Shown: in pieces, positions 7,897 through 17,053 of the stretch | Numbering within the stretch: position 1 is the first letter of the stretch | How the letters are laid out: each line of letters begins with the position of its first letter | Assembly: GCA_947471565.1 (NCBI GenBank) | Contig: CANIVT010000001.1 | Location: forward strand, 320,612-384,611 | Origin: Spartobacteria bacterium | GTDB taxonomy: Bacteria; Verrucomicrobiota; Verrucomicrobiia; Chthoniobacterales; UBA6821 | DNA length: 64,000 nucleotides | Reading direction: 5' to 3' | The notes under the pieces: generated by a model | What the model was told of the DNA's origin: nothing | Seen by the model: the letters and a program-made list of their open reading frames with translations, nothing else | The model's database searches: none | Position numbers and translations under genes: made by a program

Positions 7897-9177
7897 TCAG
7901 GCAGCGTCCTTCTCTTGGCGCCTGCGGATCAAGGCGGAGCGCTTCCCCTCGACGACAGCCCGGTTCACGGTGACTCCGGCCAGATCGTCGCGATCAGGGG
8001 CCTCGTACATCACGTCGAGCATGATCTTTTCGAGCAGGGACCGGAGAGCACGTGCTCCCGTTCCTTTTCTCACGGCCGTCTCAGCCAAAGCAACAAGACC
8101 ATCCTTGGTGACCGTCAGCGCGATGTCATCCATCGCCAGGAGCTTGGTGAACTGCTTCACCAGCGCGTTGCGAGGCTCGGTCAGGATCCTGACAAGCTGC
8201 TCCTCGTCCAACTGCTCGAGCGTGGCCAGAACGGGCAGACGTCCGATGAATTCCGGGATCATGCCGAAGGAAAGTAGATCCTCGGGCTCGACGGCGGCGA
8301 GTGTCTTCAGTTCATCGGAGCTGTGCGGACCATTTGCTTCCCTGGCGTGGAACCCAAGCGTCTTTCCACCGGTCCGTCGCTGGATGATCTTGTCGAGGCC
8401 GACAAAGGCACCGCCGCAGATGAAGAGGATATTCTGCGTATTGAGCTGGATGTATTCCTGATGAGGATGCTTCCGTCCGCCTTGGGGTGGCACATTGCAG
8501 GTTGTTCCCTCGAGGATTTTCAGAAGGGCCTGCTGGACCCCCTCGCCCGAGACATCGCGGGTGATGGACACGTTGTCGGTCTTGCGCCCTATCTTGTCGA
8601 TCTCGTCGATGTAGACAATGCCGATCTCGGCCTTCTTGACGTCGTAGTCGGCGTTTTGAAGCAGACGAAGGACGATGTTCTCCACATCCTCTCCGACATA
8701 TCCGGCCTCCGTCAGGGTGGTGGCGTCGGCGATACAAAAAGGCACGTCGAGAATGCGGGCCAAGGTACGGGCAAGCAGGGTCTTGCCCGATCCCGTGGGT
8801 CCCATGAGCAGGATATTGCTCTTTTCCACCTCCACGTCGGCAAGTCCCTCCGCTAGCAATCCAGCAGGAAATCCCTGCCGCTCGAGGGCAATGCGCTTGT
8901 AGTGGTTGTGAACGGCTACCGAAAGCGTGCGCTTGGCCAGATCCTGACCGATGACATGGGCATCGAGTTCGGCCCGGATCTCGGAAGGCTTGGGAACGCG
9001 CAGCGATCCATCGGAGTCTTCCCTGGCATTCTCCCCTCCCTCCTTATCGAGGATACCCTTGCAGACAGTGATACAGCTGTCGCAGATGTAAACACCTGGC
9101 CCCGCAATCAGCTTGCGGACCTCCGCATGGCTCTTCCCGCAGAAAGAGCACATCGTGAGGTTGCTGGATCGGGCCAT
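7897..9177 (-). CDS. clpX: ATP-dependent Clp protease ATP-binding subunit ClpX
   Basis: This 426-residue AAA+ unfoldase recognises degradation tags, unfolds substrates and feeds them to ClpP. The N-terminal zinc-binding domain is complete (CSFCGKSH and CDSC). Walker A is GPTGSGKT (about 126-133), Walker [10 protein letters not shown], and the sensor region and C-terminal small domain follow. The ClpP-docking loop reads LGF in place of the more usual IGF. It lies directly downstream of clpP with a 39-bp gap, as in many bacteria, which supports a shared transcript. Confidence 0.97.
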   Translation of the reverse strand: MARSSNLTMCSFCGKSHAEVRKLIAGPGVYICDSCITVCKGILDKEGGENAREDSDGSLRVPKPSEIRAELDAHVIGQDLAKRTLSVAVHNHYKRIALERQGFPAGLLAEGLADVEVEKSNILLMGPTGSGKTLLARTLARILDVPFCIADATTLTEAGYVGEDVENIVLRLLQNADYDVKKAEIGIVYIDEIDKIGRKTDNVSITRDVSGEGVQQALLKILEGTTCNVPPQGGRKHPHQEYIQLNTQNILFICGGAFVGLDKIIQRRTGGKTLGFHAREANGPHSSDELKTLAAVEPEDLLSFGMIPEFIGRLPVLATLEQLDEEQLVRILTEPRNALVKQFTKLLAMDDIALTVTKDGLVALAETAVRKGTGARALRSLLEKIMLDVMYEAPDRDDLAGVTVNRAVVEGKRSALIRRRQEKDAA

Positions 9178-9216
9178 CGGTAGGGCGCTGGGATCTTGGG
9201 GAGATGGGCGTGGCTA

Positions 9217-9918
9217 TTACTCGGGGGAATCCTTGGCCTTCTCGGGAGGATTCTTCAGTTCTTTGCGGTATTTCACCACCTCGTCGACCAGACCGTATTC
9301 ACGGGCCTCCTCGGCGGTCATGTAATAGTCGCGGTCAGCATCCTTCTTGACCTGCTCCTCGGTCTTGCCGGTGTTCTCGGCAATAATACGGGTGAGGCGG
9401 CGGTTGAGCTTGTACATGAACTCGACGCTACGCTCCACATCGCTGGCCGTGCCATGGGCACCGCCGGAAACCTGGTGGATCATGATGTCCGAATTGGGGA
9501 GGGCGAAGCGCTTGCCCTTGGTTCCCGCACAGAGAAGAAAGGCCCCCATGCTGGCGGCCATCCCCATGCAGTAAGTGTTCACGTCGCAAGTGACGAACTG
9601 CATCGTGTCGTAGATGGCAAGGCCAGCCGTGACCGATCCACCAGGGGAATTGATGTAGATGTGGATGTCTTTCTTGGCGTCCTCCATCTGGAGAAAGAGG
9701 AGCTGAGCAATGACGAGATTGGAGACATGATCATCGATCCCCGTGCCAATGAAGATGATCCGATCCTTAAGGAGTCGGGAATAGATATCGTAACTGCGCT
9801 CGCCGCGGCCGGTCTGCTCGACCACCATCGGTACCAGCATCGACTGGGGTGCGTGGATCCTGCTCATCTCAGTGGTGGTCATGGCCGCAACCGGGGCCGT
9901 GGACATGGGGTTCTTCAT
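9217..9918 (-). CDS. clpP: ATP-dependent Clp protease proteolytic subunit ClpP
   Basis: This serine peptidase forms the barrel of the ClpXP protease. The catalytic Ser is in [11 protein letters not shown], the His in IMIHQVSGG and the Asp in [11 protein letters not shown] start at 9918 ([10 protein letters not shown]) because AAGGAG lies 10 bp upstream; 9945 and 9867 are the alternatives. With this start the gene overlaps the 3' end of tig by about 50 bp, and those bases encode the His-rich tail of trigger factor in another frame. If the mature subunit starts nearer MSRIHAPQ, the extra residues would be a propeptide. Confidence 0.95.
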   Translation of the reverse strand: MKNPMSTAPVAAMTTTEMSRIHAPQSMLVPMVVEQTGRGERSYDIYSRLLKDRIIFIGTGIDDHVSNLVIAQLLFLQMEDAKKDIHIYINSPGGSVTAGLAIYDTMQFVTCDVNTYCMGMAASMGAFLLCAGTKGKRFALPNSDIMIHQVSGGAHGTASDVERSVEFMYKLNRRLTRIIAENTGKTEEQVKKDADRDYYMTAEEAREYGLVDEVVKYRKELKNPPEKAKDSPE

Positions 9919-11266
9919 GGGAATGGTTCTCCTTGGAGTGAACAATGGGGTTTTTCGGCTCCTCTCCGTTCACTTTAGCATGGGAGACCACGGTATCAAG
10001 GGCCTTGCCCAGGGCGATCTCCTCCTCGATGCCGTGGATGGCGCCGTGTTTCTGGAGCTCCTTGATCAGTTTCTGGGGAGCCATCCGGTAATGCTCTGCC
10101 ATCGAGGTGATGCGCCAGGCAAGCTCCTCGCGGCTGACCCCGATCTCTTCCTTGGAAACGATTTCACCCAGGATGAAGTTGAGCTTCACCTTGTCGCCCG
10201 CGCTCTGATGGGCGGCGCCAAGGAGTTCCTCCTGGTGCCCGCGGATCTCCTCCTCGCTGACGCCTCGCTGCTGGTTCTCACGGATGATCTCCTTGAGGAT
10301 CGTGGCGCTCTCCTGCTGAACCATGCTGGAAGGGGTGTCGACGGTGACCTTCGCCAGGAGCTGCTTGACCACCTCGCCGCGGACAGCGCTGGCAAAGTTC
10401 TGTTCAGCATTGGTCTGAAGACGCTCGCGGACTTGGGTGCGGATCTTCTCCAGTGTGGAACCGGGGCTGAGCTTGTCCGCGAACGCATCGTCGAGAGCCG
10501 GAAGCACGCGCTCCTTCACCTCGTGAAGGGTGACCTTGTAAGCCACCTTGTAGCCACGGAGTTTCTCCTCACCGAACTCGGTCGGGAAGGTGACCGAGAC
10601 ATCGCGCGTCTCACCGGCCTTCATGCCCACGAGACCGGCCGCGAGTCCGGGGATCGGACGATCCTCCTCGAGCTTCAGCCAGAAATTCTTGCGCCCCGCA
10701 TAGGTGGGCTGCAGGTCGGGATAGGTCTCTGCGAGTCCCTTCCCCTCGATGGATCCCTCGTAGTCAAGGATCGCGAAATCCCCCATGGCCACTGCCTTCC
10801 CCTCCACGGTCGTGAAGTCGGCGAGATCACCACGCAACCCCTCGAGGAACTGCTCCACATCGGCCTCGGAGACCTCCTTCTTCTCCACGGAAATCTCGAG
10901 TCCCTTGTACTCGGGCAGATTGAGCGGAGGACGAGTCACAATGGTGGCGGTAAAGCGTAGGGAACGGTCACCCTCCAGTTTCACGTCGCGCACATTCGGG
11001 CTCTGGATCGGGACGAGCTTCTGCTCCGTGAAGGCCTCGCGAACGGCACCGTCGATCAGCTTGCGGGTAACCTCCTGCTCGATCTCCTGCCCGTACTTGC
11101 GCTCAATGGCGCTGAGGGGAGCCTTGCCCTTGCGGAAGCCGGGCAGGGTTGCCAGACGGCGGTATTCGCTGCCGACCTCAGCCCACTCCGACTGGAAACG
11201 CTCGGGAGGAAGCTCGATGTGCAGGTCGACGATACAGGTCTCTTTCTGTTCAGTAGTGACTTTCAT
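9869..11266 (-). CDS. tig: Trigger factor (ribosome-bound chaperone/PPIase)
   Basis: This ~465-residue chaperone binds nascent chains at the ribosome exit. I start at 11266 ([15 protein letters not shown]). The ribosome-binding signature appears as [19 protein letters not shown] near residue 45. A central FKBP-type PPIase domain ([16 protein letters not shown] onward) and the helical C-terminal chaperone arms follow. The end is odd: the last ~20 residues are [19 protein letters not shown] and then DHH, a histidine-rich, metal-chelating-type tail. It is first in the tig-clpP-clpX-trmB run. Confidence 0.95.
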   Translation of the reverse strand: MKVTTEQKETCIVDLHIELPPERFQSEWAEVGSEYRRLATLPGFRKGKAPLSAIERKYGQEIEQEVTRKLIDGAVREAFTEQKLVPIQSPNVRDVKLEGDRSLRFTATIVTRPPLNLPEYKGLEISVEKKEVSEADVEQFLEGLRGDLADFTTVEGKAVAMGDFAILDYEGSIEGKGLAETYPDLQPTYAGRKNFWLKLEEDRPIPGLAAGLVGMKAGETRDVSVTFPTEFGEEKLRGYKVAYKVTLHEVKERVLPALDDAFADKLSPGSTLEKIRTQVRERLQTNAEQNFASAVRGEVVKQLLAKVTVDTPSSMVQQESATILKEIIRENQQRGVSEEEIRGHQEELLGAAHQSAGDKVKLNFILGEIVSKEEIGVSREELAWRITSMAEHYRMAPQKLIKELQKHGAIHGIEEEIALGKALDTVVSHAKVNGEEPKNPIVHSKENHSHEEPHVHGPGCGHDHH

Positions 11267-11359
11267 GATGAACCGAAAAGCAAAGCAGGGAGAGCCTTTC
11301 TGGACAATACCCAAAGCCTCCCTAGCGTAAAAACATGCCCCTGTTTCTCTTCTCTCTGG

Positions 11360-11399
11360 CCTAACAGTCTCACAGTCTTCAGCCTAATAGCCTTTTTCA
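11360..11399 (+). repeat. Dispersed intergenic repeat, copy 2
   Basis: This is the plus-strand partner of the repeat at 6517-6556. CCTAACAGTCT, TCTTCAGCCTAA and CTTTTT occur in the same order and at about the same spacing. It ends 6 bp before the start codon of the ABC binding-protein gene, so it forms that gene's immediate leader. Confidence 0.6.
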
Positions 11400-11405
11400 C
11401 CATCC

Positions 11406-13298
11406 ATGCGTACGCTCCGCCTCTTTCTCTACGGCATTCCTGCGGCGCTACTCGTCCTGTTGGTTGCGGCGTTCCTCAACGCCTCTATTCTCTCTGTCTC
11501 CAAGAAGAATGAAATGTCCATCGGCACCCTGGGGGAGCCCTCGACGCTGAATCCGATCCAGCAGGCCGACTCGGCCTCTTCTCAGGTCGGGGGCCTGATC
11601 TTTAATGGGCTCATCAAATACAACCAGAACCTCGAGATCGTCGGGGATCTGGCGACCAAGTGGGAGCTCTCGCAGGAGACGACATTTCAGTTTGCGACCG
11701 AGGAGGGAGCCAAAAGCGCCGACACGGCACTCGATGATGTTTGCTGGTATGTTCCCTTAAAGAGAACTCTTTCTGGAAGAGCTTTGACCATCCGCTTTGA
11801 TCAACCGGGACTGAAATCATCGGAGGATCTTAACAAACTCTTTCTTGAAAAGGGATTCCACCCACTGCCATTCCCCACGCTCGAAACAGGTGGCAAGGAG
11901 CGCCCTTTCAAGGCCGAACCCATCATCCGATTCACCCTGCGTGATGGGGTGCGCTGGCACGACGGAGCTCCCTTTACCTCAACGGATGTGGCCTTCACCT
12001 ACCGGGCGATCATGAACGAGAAGGTCGCCTCCCCGCGCCGCTCTGACTTTGATCTCGTCGACTCGGTCGAGACTCCCGATTCCCTCACCGTCATTGTCCG
12101 GTACAAAAAGCCCTTCTCTCCCGCCCTCCTGAGCTGGATGACGGCCATTTTACCGGAGCACCTCCTTGGCAAGCTCGATCCCGCCAAATGGCCCGAGGTC
12201 TACAACCGCGCGCCTGTCGGCACCGGCCCCTTCAAATTCGGCGAGTGGAAGACCAATGAATTCATCCGCCTGAAAAAGAACCCTGACTACTTCCTCGGCT
12301 CCCCGTGGCTCGATTCGGTCGTCTTCCGGGTCCTGCCCGATCCGCTCACTCTGCAGCTCGCCTTCCAGACACGGCAGGTCGATTTCTGGAATGTCGATCC
12401 TTGGGCTGTGAAGGGTCTGCAGGGCGATCATCGGTTCGACCTCTTCTCCGCTCCCGGCAATGCCTACAACTACATCGGCTGGAATCTACGCCGCCCCATG
12501 TTTCAGGACCTGAAGGTTCGCCAGGCACTCGCCCAGGCGGTGAATGTCCCCCAGATGATCAAGTACATCCTCTACGGGCACGGCGTACGGTCGACCGGCA
12601 TCTTTACGCCGCAGATGTGGTTCTTTGATCCCTCGGTAAAACCGATCCATTACGATCCTGAAGCCGCCAAGAAACTCCTCGATGAGGCGGGGTGGAAACC
12701 AGGGCCGGATGGGATCCGGCTTAAAGATGGAAAGCGATTCTCCTTTACCCTGCTGGCCAATAACGGCAATGAGGTCCGCCGCGACATCGCCACGCTTGTG
12801 CAGGATGATCTCAAGCAGGTCGGCATCGAGGTGAAGGTCGAGATCTACGAGTGGGCAGTCCTGCTCAAGCGCTTTGTGAACAAAGGTGAATTCGACGCCA
12901 TCGTCCTCGGCTGGGGGCTCGGCTACGATTTCGACCAGTATTCCATCTGGCACTCGAGCCAGACCCATCCCGAGGAACTAAACTTCGTCGGTTTCTCCGA
13001 TCCGAAGGTTGATCACCTTCTCACCGATCTTCGTCAAGAATATACCCGTCCCGAAATCATCCGATTCGCGGGGAAACTTCAGCAGACGATCTACGGTCAG
13101 CAACCCTATCTTTTCCTCTTTGTTCCGGAAGGAACAGAAGTGATGTGGAAAGGAGCTTACCGACTCCGCCATCCGGGACCTGAGGGCACTTGGATCGACG
13201 AACCCGTTCACATGACCAAGGCGGGCTGGAGCTACGACATGGAGTGGTTCTATCGTCCGGAATATCCGCCAAAGGAACAAAGGCAAAAGGCAAAATGA
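11406..13298 (+). CDS. Peptide-type ABC transporter substrate-binding protein (SBP family 5)
   Basis: This 630-residue extracytoplasmic solute-binding protein is of the DppA/OppA type. An N-terminal hydrophobic segment (LYGIPAALLVLLVAAFLNASIL) has no lipobox Cys, so it is probably membrane-anchored or cleaved by signal peptidase I. Family hallmarks are TLNPIQQ near the start, FTLRDGVRWHDGAPFTSTDV (about 180-200) and GTGPFKFGEWK. About 80 extra residues (roughly 95-175) separate the WELS strand from the FTLRDGV strand. The last residues and stop codon are supplied by a repeat element. The permeases follow. Confidence 0.9.
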   Translation: MRTLRLFLYGIPAALLVLLVAAFLNASILSVSKKNEMSIGTLGEPSTLNPIQQADSASSQVGGLIFNGLIKYNQNLEIVGDLATKWELSQETTFQFATEEGAKSADTALDDVCWYVPLKRTLSGRALTIRFDQPGLKSSEDLNKLFLEKGFHPLPFPTLETGGKERPFKAEPIIRFTLRDGVRWHDGAPFTSTDVAFTYRAIMNEKVASPRRSDFDLVDSVETPDSLTVIVRYKKPFSPALLSWMTAILPEHLLGKLDPAKWPEVYNRAPVGTGPFKFGEWKTNEFIRLKKNPDYFLGSPWLDSVVFRVLPDPLTLQLAFQTRQVDFWNVDPWAVKGLQGDHRFDLFSAPGNAYNYIGWNLRRPMFQDLKVRQALAQAVNVPQMIKYILYGHGVRSTGIFTPQMWFFDPSVKPIHYDPEAAKKLLDEAGWKPGPDGIRLKDGKRFSFTLLANNGNEVRRDIATLVQDDLKQVGIEVKVEIYEWAVLLKRFVNKGEFDAIVLGWGLGYDFDQYSIWHSSQTHPEELNFVGFSDPKVDHLLTDLRQEYTRPEIIRFAGKLQQTIYGQQPYLFLFVPEGTEVMWKGAYRLRHPGPEGTWIDEPVHMTKAGWSYDMEWFYRPEYPPKEQRQKAK

Positions 13299-13395
13299 AG
13301 AATGCAAAAACCATGATGCCTTTACCCTGGATGCCAGGCTCCAGCCCGGATGCCCCTTCCCATCTTCTTCATTTTTCATTTTTCATTCATCCTTT
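13280..13395. repeat. Miniature, gene-less relative of the four-helix-bundle cassette
   Basis: The left end (13292-13311) is a 20-bp exact match to 15261-15280. The right end (13372-13391) matches 15647-15666 at 19 of 20 positions. Only ~60 bp lie between the ends, where the full cassette carries a gene. The left end still encodes MKNAKT, the first residues of the cassette gene. It sits between the binding-protein and permease genes and supplies the binding protein's stop codon. It looks like an internal deletion derivative. Confidence 0.75.
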
Positions 13396-13401
13396 GCGTC
13401 C

Positions 13402-14364
13402 GTGACCTCCTTCCTCCTCCGTCGTCTCGGACTCACCGTGGTGCTGCTTTTCATTATCAGCATCATCAGTTTCTTCATCGTGACACTGACACCGGGCAGT
13501 CCCTATCCGTGGGGGGAACTCAACCCCAAGATCTCCGCTGAAGTAAAAGCGAACTTCCGCAAGAAGTTCCATCTCGACCGCCCACTCCCCGAACAATACG
13601 CGTTCATCATGCGGGACCTCTTCACAGGCGACCTGCGCAGCATCAAGGACGACCGTCCCGTGATGACACGGATCATGGAGCGACTTCCTGCGACGCTTGC
13701 CCTCAACTTAGCCGCGATCCTGATCTCCCTCTCATTCGGCACCCTCCTGGGAGTCTACGCCGCCCGGAATGCAGGACGATGGCAGGACATGGCCGGATCG
13801 TTCGTGGCTTTTCTCTTCATCGCCCTCCCCTCCTTCTGGATTTCTTACCTGCTCGCGATCGTACTGGTGAAGGGGTTCCATGTCCCGATCCTGGGAACGC
13901 ACAGTTACGGGATCGAGTTTCCGAATGTGTTTGCTGCCGGACTCGACACCCTCTGGCATCTGCTGCTTCCAGCCACAGTACTCGCGATCGGCGGTATCGC
14001 CGCCCAGTCCCGTTATCTCCGAGCCACCATGATCGGGACCCTGCGTGAAGATTACATCCGCACTGCCCGCTCCAAGGGTCTCGCCGAGGAGACTGTGCTC
14101 TACAAGCACGCACTGCGAAATTCGATCCGACCTCTGGTCACCGGGATCGGAATGCTCCTGCCGGCCCTCATCAGCGGCGCGGTGATCGTGGAGAATATCT
14201 TTGCCTATCCAGGCATGGGCCGCCTCGGCTACGAGGCGGTGCTGGAGCGTGATTACCCGACCTTGGTTGCCCTGAACTTTGTCGTCGCCGCGCTCGTCCT
14301 GCTTGGCAACCTGCTCTCCGATCTTCTCTACGCCGCGGTCGATCCGCGCGTCCGTCTTGAGTGA
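13402..14364 (+). CDS. dppB: Peptide ABC transporter permease (DppB/OppB type)
   Basis: This 320-residue integral inner-membrane permease has a GTG start at 13402 giving MTSFLLRRLGLTVVLLF. Family hallmarks are the first membrane helix followed by TLTPGSP, a periplasmic loop with LDRPLPEQYAF, and the cytoplasmic EAA loop with YIRTARSKGLAEETVLYKHA near residue 220. About six membrane helices are apparent. Its start directly abuts the miniature repeat, so translation initiation must use signals in that repeat. The stop is separated from dppC by one base. Confidence 0.92.
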   Translation: MTSFLLRRLGLTVVLLFIISIISFFIVTLTPGSPYPWGELNPKISAEVKANFRKKFHLDRPLPEQYAFIMRDLFTGDLRSIKDDRPVMTRIMERLPATLALNLAAILISLSFGTLLGVYAARNAGRWQDMAGSFVAFLFIALPSFWISYLLAIVLVKGFHVPILGTHSYGIEFPNVFAAGLDTLWHLLLPATVLAIGGIAAQSRYLRATMIGTLREDYIRTARSKGLAEETVLYKHALRNSIRPLVTGIGMLLPALISGAVIVENIFAYPGMGRLGYEAVLERDYPTLVALNFVVAALVLLGNLLSDLLYAAVDPRVRLE

Positions 14365-14365
14365 T

Positions 14366-15244
14366 ATGATCTCATCAGCCTCCATCACTCCCGAGACACC
14401 CACCGGACGGATCCTGCGACGTTTCCGTGCGGACCCGATGGCCCGCATCGCTGTGCTCGTCATTATCCTCTTCGCCTTGCTGGCGGGAGGCACCGCCCTT
14501 CTTTCCTCCATGGGGGTGAACTGGCCATATAATCCCAACCTCACAAGTCTGGAGCAGAAACTCCTCCCCCCCTCGCCATCTCATTGGCTCGGTACTGACA
14601 ATCTCGGACGTGACGTTCTCTCGCGGATGCTGCATGGCGCCTCCATCTCCCTGACGGTCGGACTGATCGCTGTCGCTGTGTCGCTCGGGATCGGCGTCGT
14701 GGTGGGTGCTATTGCAGGCTACTTCGGCGGCAAGATTGATCAGATCCTTATGCGCTCGGTCGATGCCCTGCTTTGCTTCCCGACCTTTTTCCTTATCCTG
14801 ACCGCGGTTGCTCTCCTTGGACCGAGCCTGATCAACATCGTGATCGTCATCGGTCTGGTCAGTTGGACAGGAACCGCTCGCCTTGTCCGTGGTGAATTCT
14901 TGACCCTCCGCGAGACGGAATACGTCAAAAGCGCACGAGTGCTCGGTCAACGCGCTTGGACGATCATCACCCGTCATATCCTACCCAATGCCGCCGCACC
15001 GATCCTTGTGACAGCCGTTCTTGGAATTCCCGATGCCATCCTCTCGGAGGCAGGATTGAGCTTTCTCGGTTTTGGCGTCCAACCCCCTCAGGCGACTTGG
15101 GGTAACATCATTGCCGACGGAAAGACCTACCTACTGGACGCCTGGTGGCTGATCCTCTTCCCTGGACTCGCCATTCTGATCGCCTCCCTGTCATTTTATC
15201 TGGCAGGTGATGCACTGAGAGAAGCGGCGGAAAGCCGCAATTAA
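14366..15244 (+). CDS. dppC: Peptide ABC transporter permease (DppC/OppC type)
   Basis: This 292-residue second permease starts at 14366 (MISSASITPETPTGRIL), one base after the dppB stop. An upstream in-frame ATG at 14279 would overlap dppB and is unlikely. DppC hallmarks are HWLGTDNLGRDVLSRMLHGA after the first periplasmic loop, the EAA motif YVKSARVLGQRAWTIITRHI, and SFLGFGVQPPQATWG near the C-terminus. It forms the heterodimeric channel with DppB. The ATPase gene that should follow is displaced by the four-helix-bundle cassette. Confidence 0.93.
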   Translation: MISSASITPETPTGRILRRFRADPMARIAVLVIILFALLAGGTALLSSMGVNWPYNPNLTSLEQKLLPPSPSHWLGTDNLGRDVLSRMLHGASISLTVGLIAVAVSLGIGVVVGAIAGYFGGKIDQILMRSVDALLCFPTFFLILTAVALLGPSLINIVIVIGLVSWTGTARLVRGEFLTLRETEYVKSARVLGQRAWTIITRHILPNAAAPILVTAVLGIPDAILSEAGLSFLGFGVQPPQATWGNIIADGKTYLLDAWWLILFPGLAILIASLSFYLAGDALREAAESRN

Positions 15245-15250
15245 AGCTAA

Positions 15251-15680
15251 GGAAAAATGTAAAATGAAGAATGCAAAAACACCTAATCCCCCTGCATTGA
15301 CGCAGCGAACCAAGGATTTTGCACTCCGCATTATCAGGATGTATTCCTCCCTTCCAAAATCCTCCGTGGCCCAAGTCTTGGGAAAGCAGATTCTGCGTTC
15401 GGGAACATCAATAGGAGCCAATTACCGGGAGGCAAACAGAGCCCGTTCCAAAGCCGAGTTTATTGCCAAAATGGGCGACTCCTTGAAGGAGCTCGATGAA
15501 ACATGTTACTGGCTGGAATTACTCTCTGAATCTGGAACCGTTACCCCGGCAAAACTTCATGATCTTGCGGATGAATCCCGGCAGCTCATGGCGATTTTCA
15601 TCAGCATCATCAAAAGTGCCAAATCTACAAAGATAGACTGATCGCTTTTTTCATTTTCCATTCATCATTTTTCATTTTCC
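15251..15680. mobile_element. Putative single-gene cassette bounded by imperfect inverted repeats
   Basis: The left arm (15251-15280) and right arm (15646-15680) are purine-rich and complementary over about 29 positions with roughly five differences. The only gene inside is the four-helix-bundle protein. Both ends recur in the miniature copy at 13280-13395. The left arm contains the start codon and first residues of the gene. No transposase is present, so mobility would need help in trans. The identification as a mobile cassette is my inference. Confidence 0.55.
15264..15641 (+). CDS. Four-helix-bundle protein (23S rRNA intervening-sequence protein family)
   Basis: This 125-residue protein belongs to the S23/IVP family of pentameric-type four-helix-bundle proteins found inside 23S rRNA intervening sequences and at many intergenic sites. 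Recognisable parts are LTQRTKDFALRIIRMY, the signature LRSGTSIGANYREANRARS, KMGDSLKELDETCYWLELL, and a final amphipathic helix ending FISIIKS. The molecular function of the family is unknown. It interrupts the ABC transporter operon between dppC and the ATPase gene and is enclosed by inverted repeats. Confidence 0.9.
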   Translation: MKNAKTPNPPALTQRTKDFALRIIRMYSSLPKSSVAQVLGKQILRSGTSIGANYREANRARSKAEFIAKMGDSLKELDETCYWLELLSESGTVTPAKLHDLADESRQLMAIFISIIKSAKSTKID

Positions 15681-15681
15681 G

Positions 15682-16503
15682 ATGCTTTCTATCAGAAACC
15701 TCCAAATCGCCTTCCGCTCCGGCGATTCACTGAACCCGGCCCTCAAGGGCGTTTCTCTGGAACTCGGAAAGGGCGAAACGCTGGCCGTCGTCGGAGAAAG
15801 CGGCAGCGGTAAGAGTGTGACAGCACTGGCGATTACCCGATTGCTCGCCTCCCCTCCCGCGGTTTACCAGGGCGGCGAAATAATGTTTCAAGGGCAGGAT
15901 CTCCTGAAGGTCTCCGATGCGGAACTCAGAAAAGTGCGCGGGGGAAAGATCGCTTACATCTTTCAGGAACCCTCAACCTCGCTGAATCCAGTCTATTCCA
16001 TCCGCAGCCAGCTCGCCGAAATGATCATTCTCCACCGCCAGGATGTCGCCGACATCGATGCCGAGATCATCCGCTGGCTCGATGCCGTCGGAATCGTCGA
16101 TCCGGCAAAACGCCTCCACGATTATCCTCACCAACTCAGCGGCGGGATGCAGCAGCGCGTCATGATCGCCATGGCTCTCTCTGCACGACCAGACCTCCTG
16201 ATCGCCGACGAACCGACGACAGCACTGGACGTGACGGTCCAGAAGCAGATCCTCGACAAACTCCGGGAACTTCAGCGCGACCTCGGTATGGCCGTGATGC
16301 TCATCACCCATAATTTCGCCATCATCCGCGGCCTGGCCCGTCATGTGGCTGTCATGTACCGGGGCGAGGTCGTCGAATATGGGGAAACAGATCAAGTCCT
16401 TAGAGAACCGCGTCATCCCTACACCAAGGCGCTCATTGCCTGCATCCCCCGACTCGGTGATCACCGCAAGCGTCTACCCACCATTGAATCCATCACCGGA
16501 TGA
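15682..16503 (+). CDS. dppD: Peptide ABC transporter ATP-binding protein (DppD/OppD type)
   Basis: This 273-residue ATPase energises the permease pair. Walker A is GESGSGKS, the Q-loop is YIFQEP, the ABC signature is LSGGMQQR, Walker B is [12 protein letters not shown] and the switch His is in LITHNF. The C-terminal oligopeptide-transporter extension is shortened ([16 protein letters not shown], then only about 12 residues); DppD proteins are usually 320-330 residues. No second ATPase (DppF) follows. The stop overlaps the next gene's start in ATGA, so the DUF202 gene is translationally coupled. Its own start lies just past the right arm of the cassette. Confidence 0.93.
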   Translation: MLSIRNLQIAFRSGDSLNPALKGVSLELGKGETLAVVGESGSGKSVTALAITRLLASPPAVYQGGEIMFQGQDLLKVSDAELRKVRGGKIAYIFQEPSTSLNPVYSIRSQLAEMIILHRQDVADIDAEIIRWLDAVGIVDPAKRLHDYPHQLSGGMQQRVMIAMALSARPDLLIADEPTTALDVTVQKQILDKLRELQRDLGMAVMLITHNFAIIRGLARHVAVMYRGEVVEYGETDQVLREPRHPYTKALIACIPRLGDHRKRLPTIESITG

Positions 16504-16871
16504 TCACTCGCTATAGCGACCTTGCCGCCAACGAACGGACTTATCTGGCGTGGATACGAACGTCCCTTGCCCTGATCGCCTTCGGTTTTCTGCTGGAACG
16601 TTTTGACCTTCTTGTCCGCTATTTCGCCAAGAGCATGGTTCAGGAAAAGATCCCCTCAATCTCCCCTCTTGGCAGGGAGGCCGGCATCATTCTGGTCGTA
16701 CTAGGACTCGTCATCATGGTGCTTTCCAGCATTCGTTTCACGGTGACGACTCATCGGATCCGCAGTGAGAGTCAGGAAATCTACAGCTTTAAAAGCGTCC
16801 TCCTCACCGGGGTGGTCTTCATTCTCCTCGCCCTCTTCGTCCTCCTCTACATCAGCAGATTCCTTTTCTAG
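16500..16871 (+). CDS. DUF202 (YidH-like) inner-membrane protein
   Basis: This 123-residue membrane protein has the DUF202 hallmark near its start, DLAANERTYLAWIRTSLALIAFGF. Three hydrophobic segments follow: about 20-38, 58-78 and 95-118. The function of the family is unknown. The 4-bp ATGA overlap with the ABC ATPase gene suggests co-translation, but there is no known link between DUF202 proteins and peptide uptake, so the neighbourhood alone does not define a role. Confidence 0.85.
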   Translation: MITRYSDLAANERTYLAWIRTSLALIAFGFLLERFDLLVRYFAKSMVQEKIPSISPLGREAGIILVVLGLVIMVLSSIRFTVTTHRIRSESQEIYSFKSVLLTGVVFILLALFVLLYISRFLF

Positions 16872-16964
16872 TCCGCGGTGATGACCCCGCTCCCCCCAAA
16901 GGAGGGCGCTCGTCTGCAGAAATGGTGGATTCTAATCCCTCCAGCCCGATTTCTCGATATTCAG

Positions 16965-16982
16965 GAGAGCTTTTTCGCTCTC
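16965..16982. other. Short perfect hairpin in the convergent gap
   Basis: GAGAGC and GCTCTC flank a TTTTTC loop in the 182-bp gap between two convergent genes. There is no following T-run, so it is only a weak candidate for a transcription stop. Nothing else was recognised between 16872 and 17053. Confidence 0.35.
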
Positions 16983-17053
16983 AAGCCGTTCCAGAGGGAT
17001 GATGGGCTGGCTGGGTTGGGGAGTTCGCTACGGAATCGCCTTGGAAGGTGGGA

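Noticed and set aside
9872-10960. A 362-residue open frame opposite tig
   Set aside because: Antisense shadow with repetitive Leu/Asp/Gly composition and no domain; tig is unambiguous.
13402-16503. The two repeat elements as signs that the dpp operon is a pseudogene cluster
   Set aside because: All four transporter genes are intact and in frame; the elements lie between genes and do not break any coding sequence.
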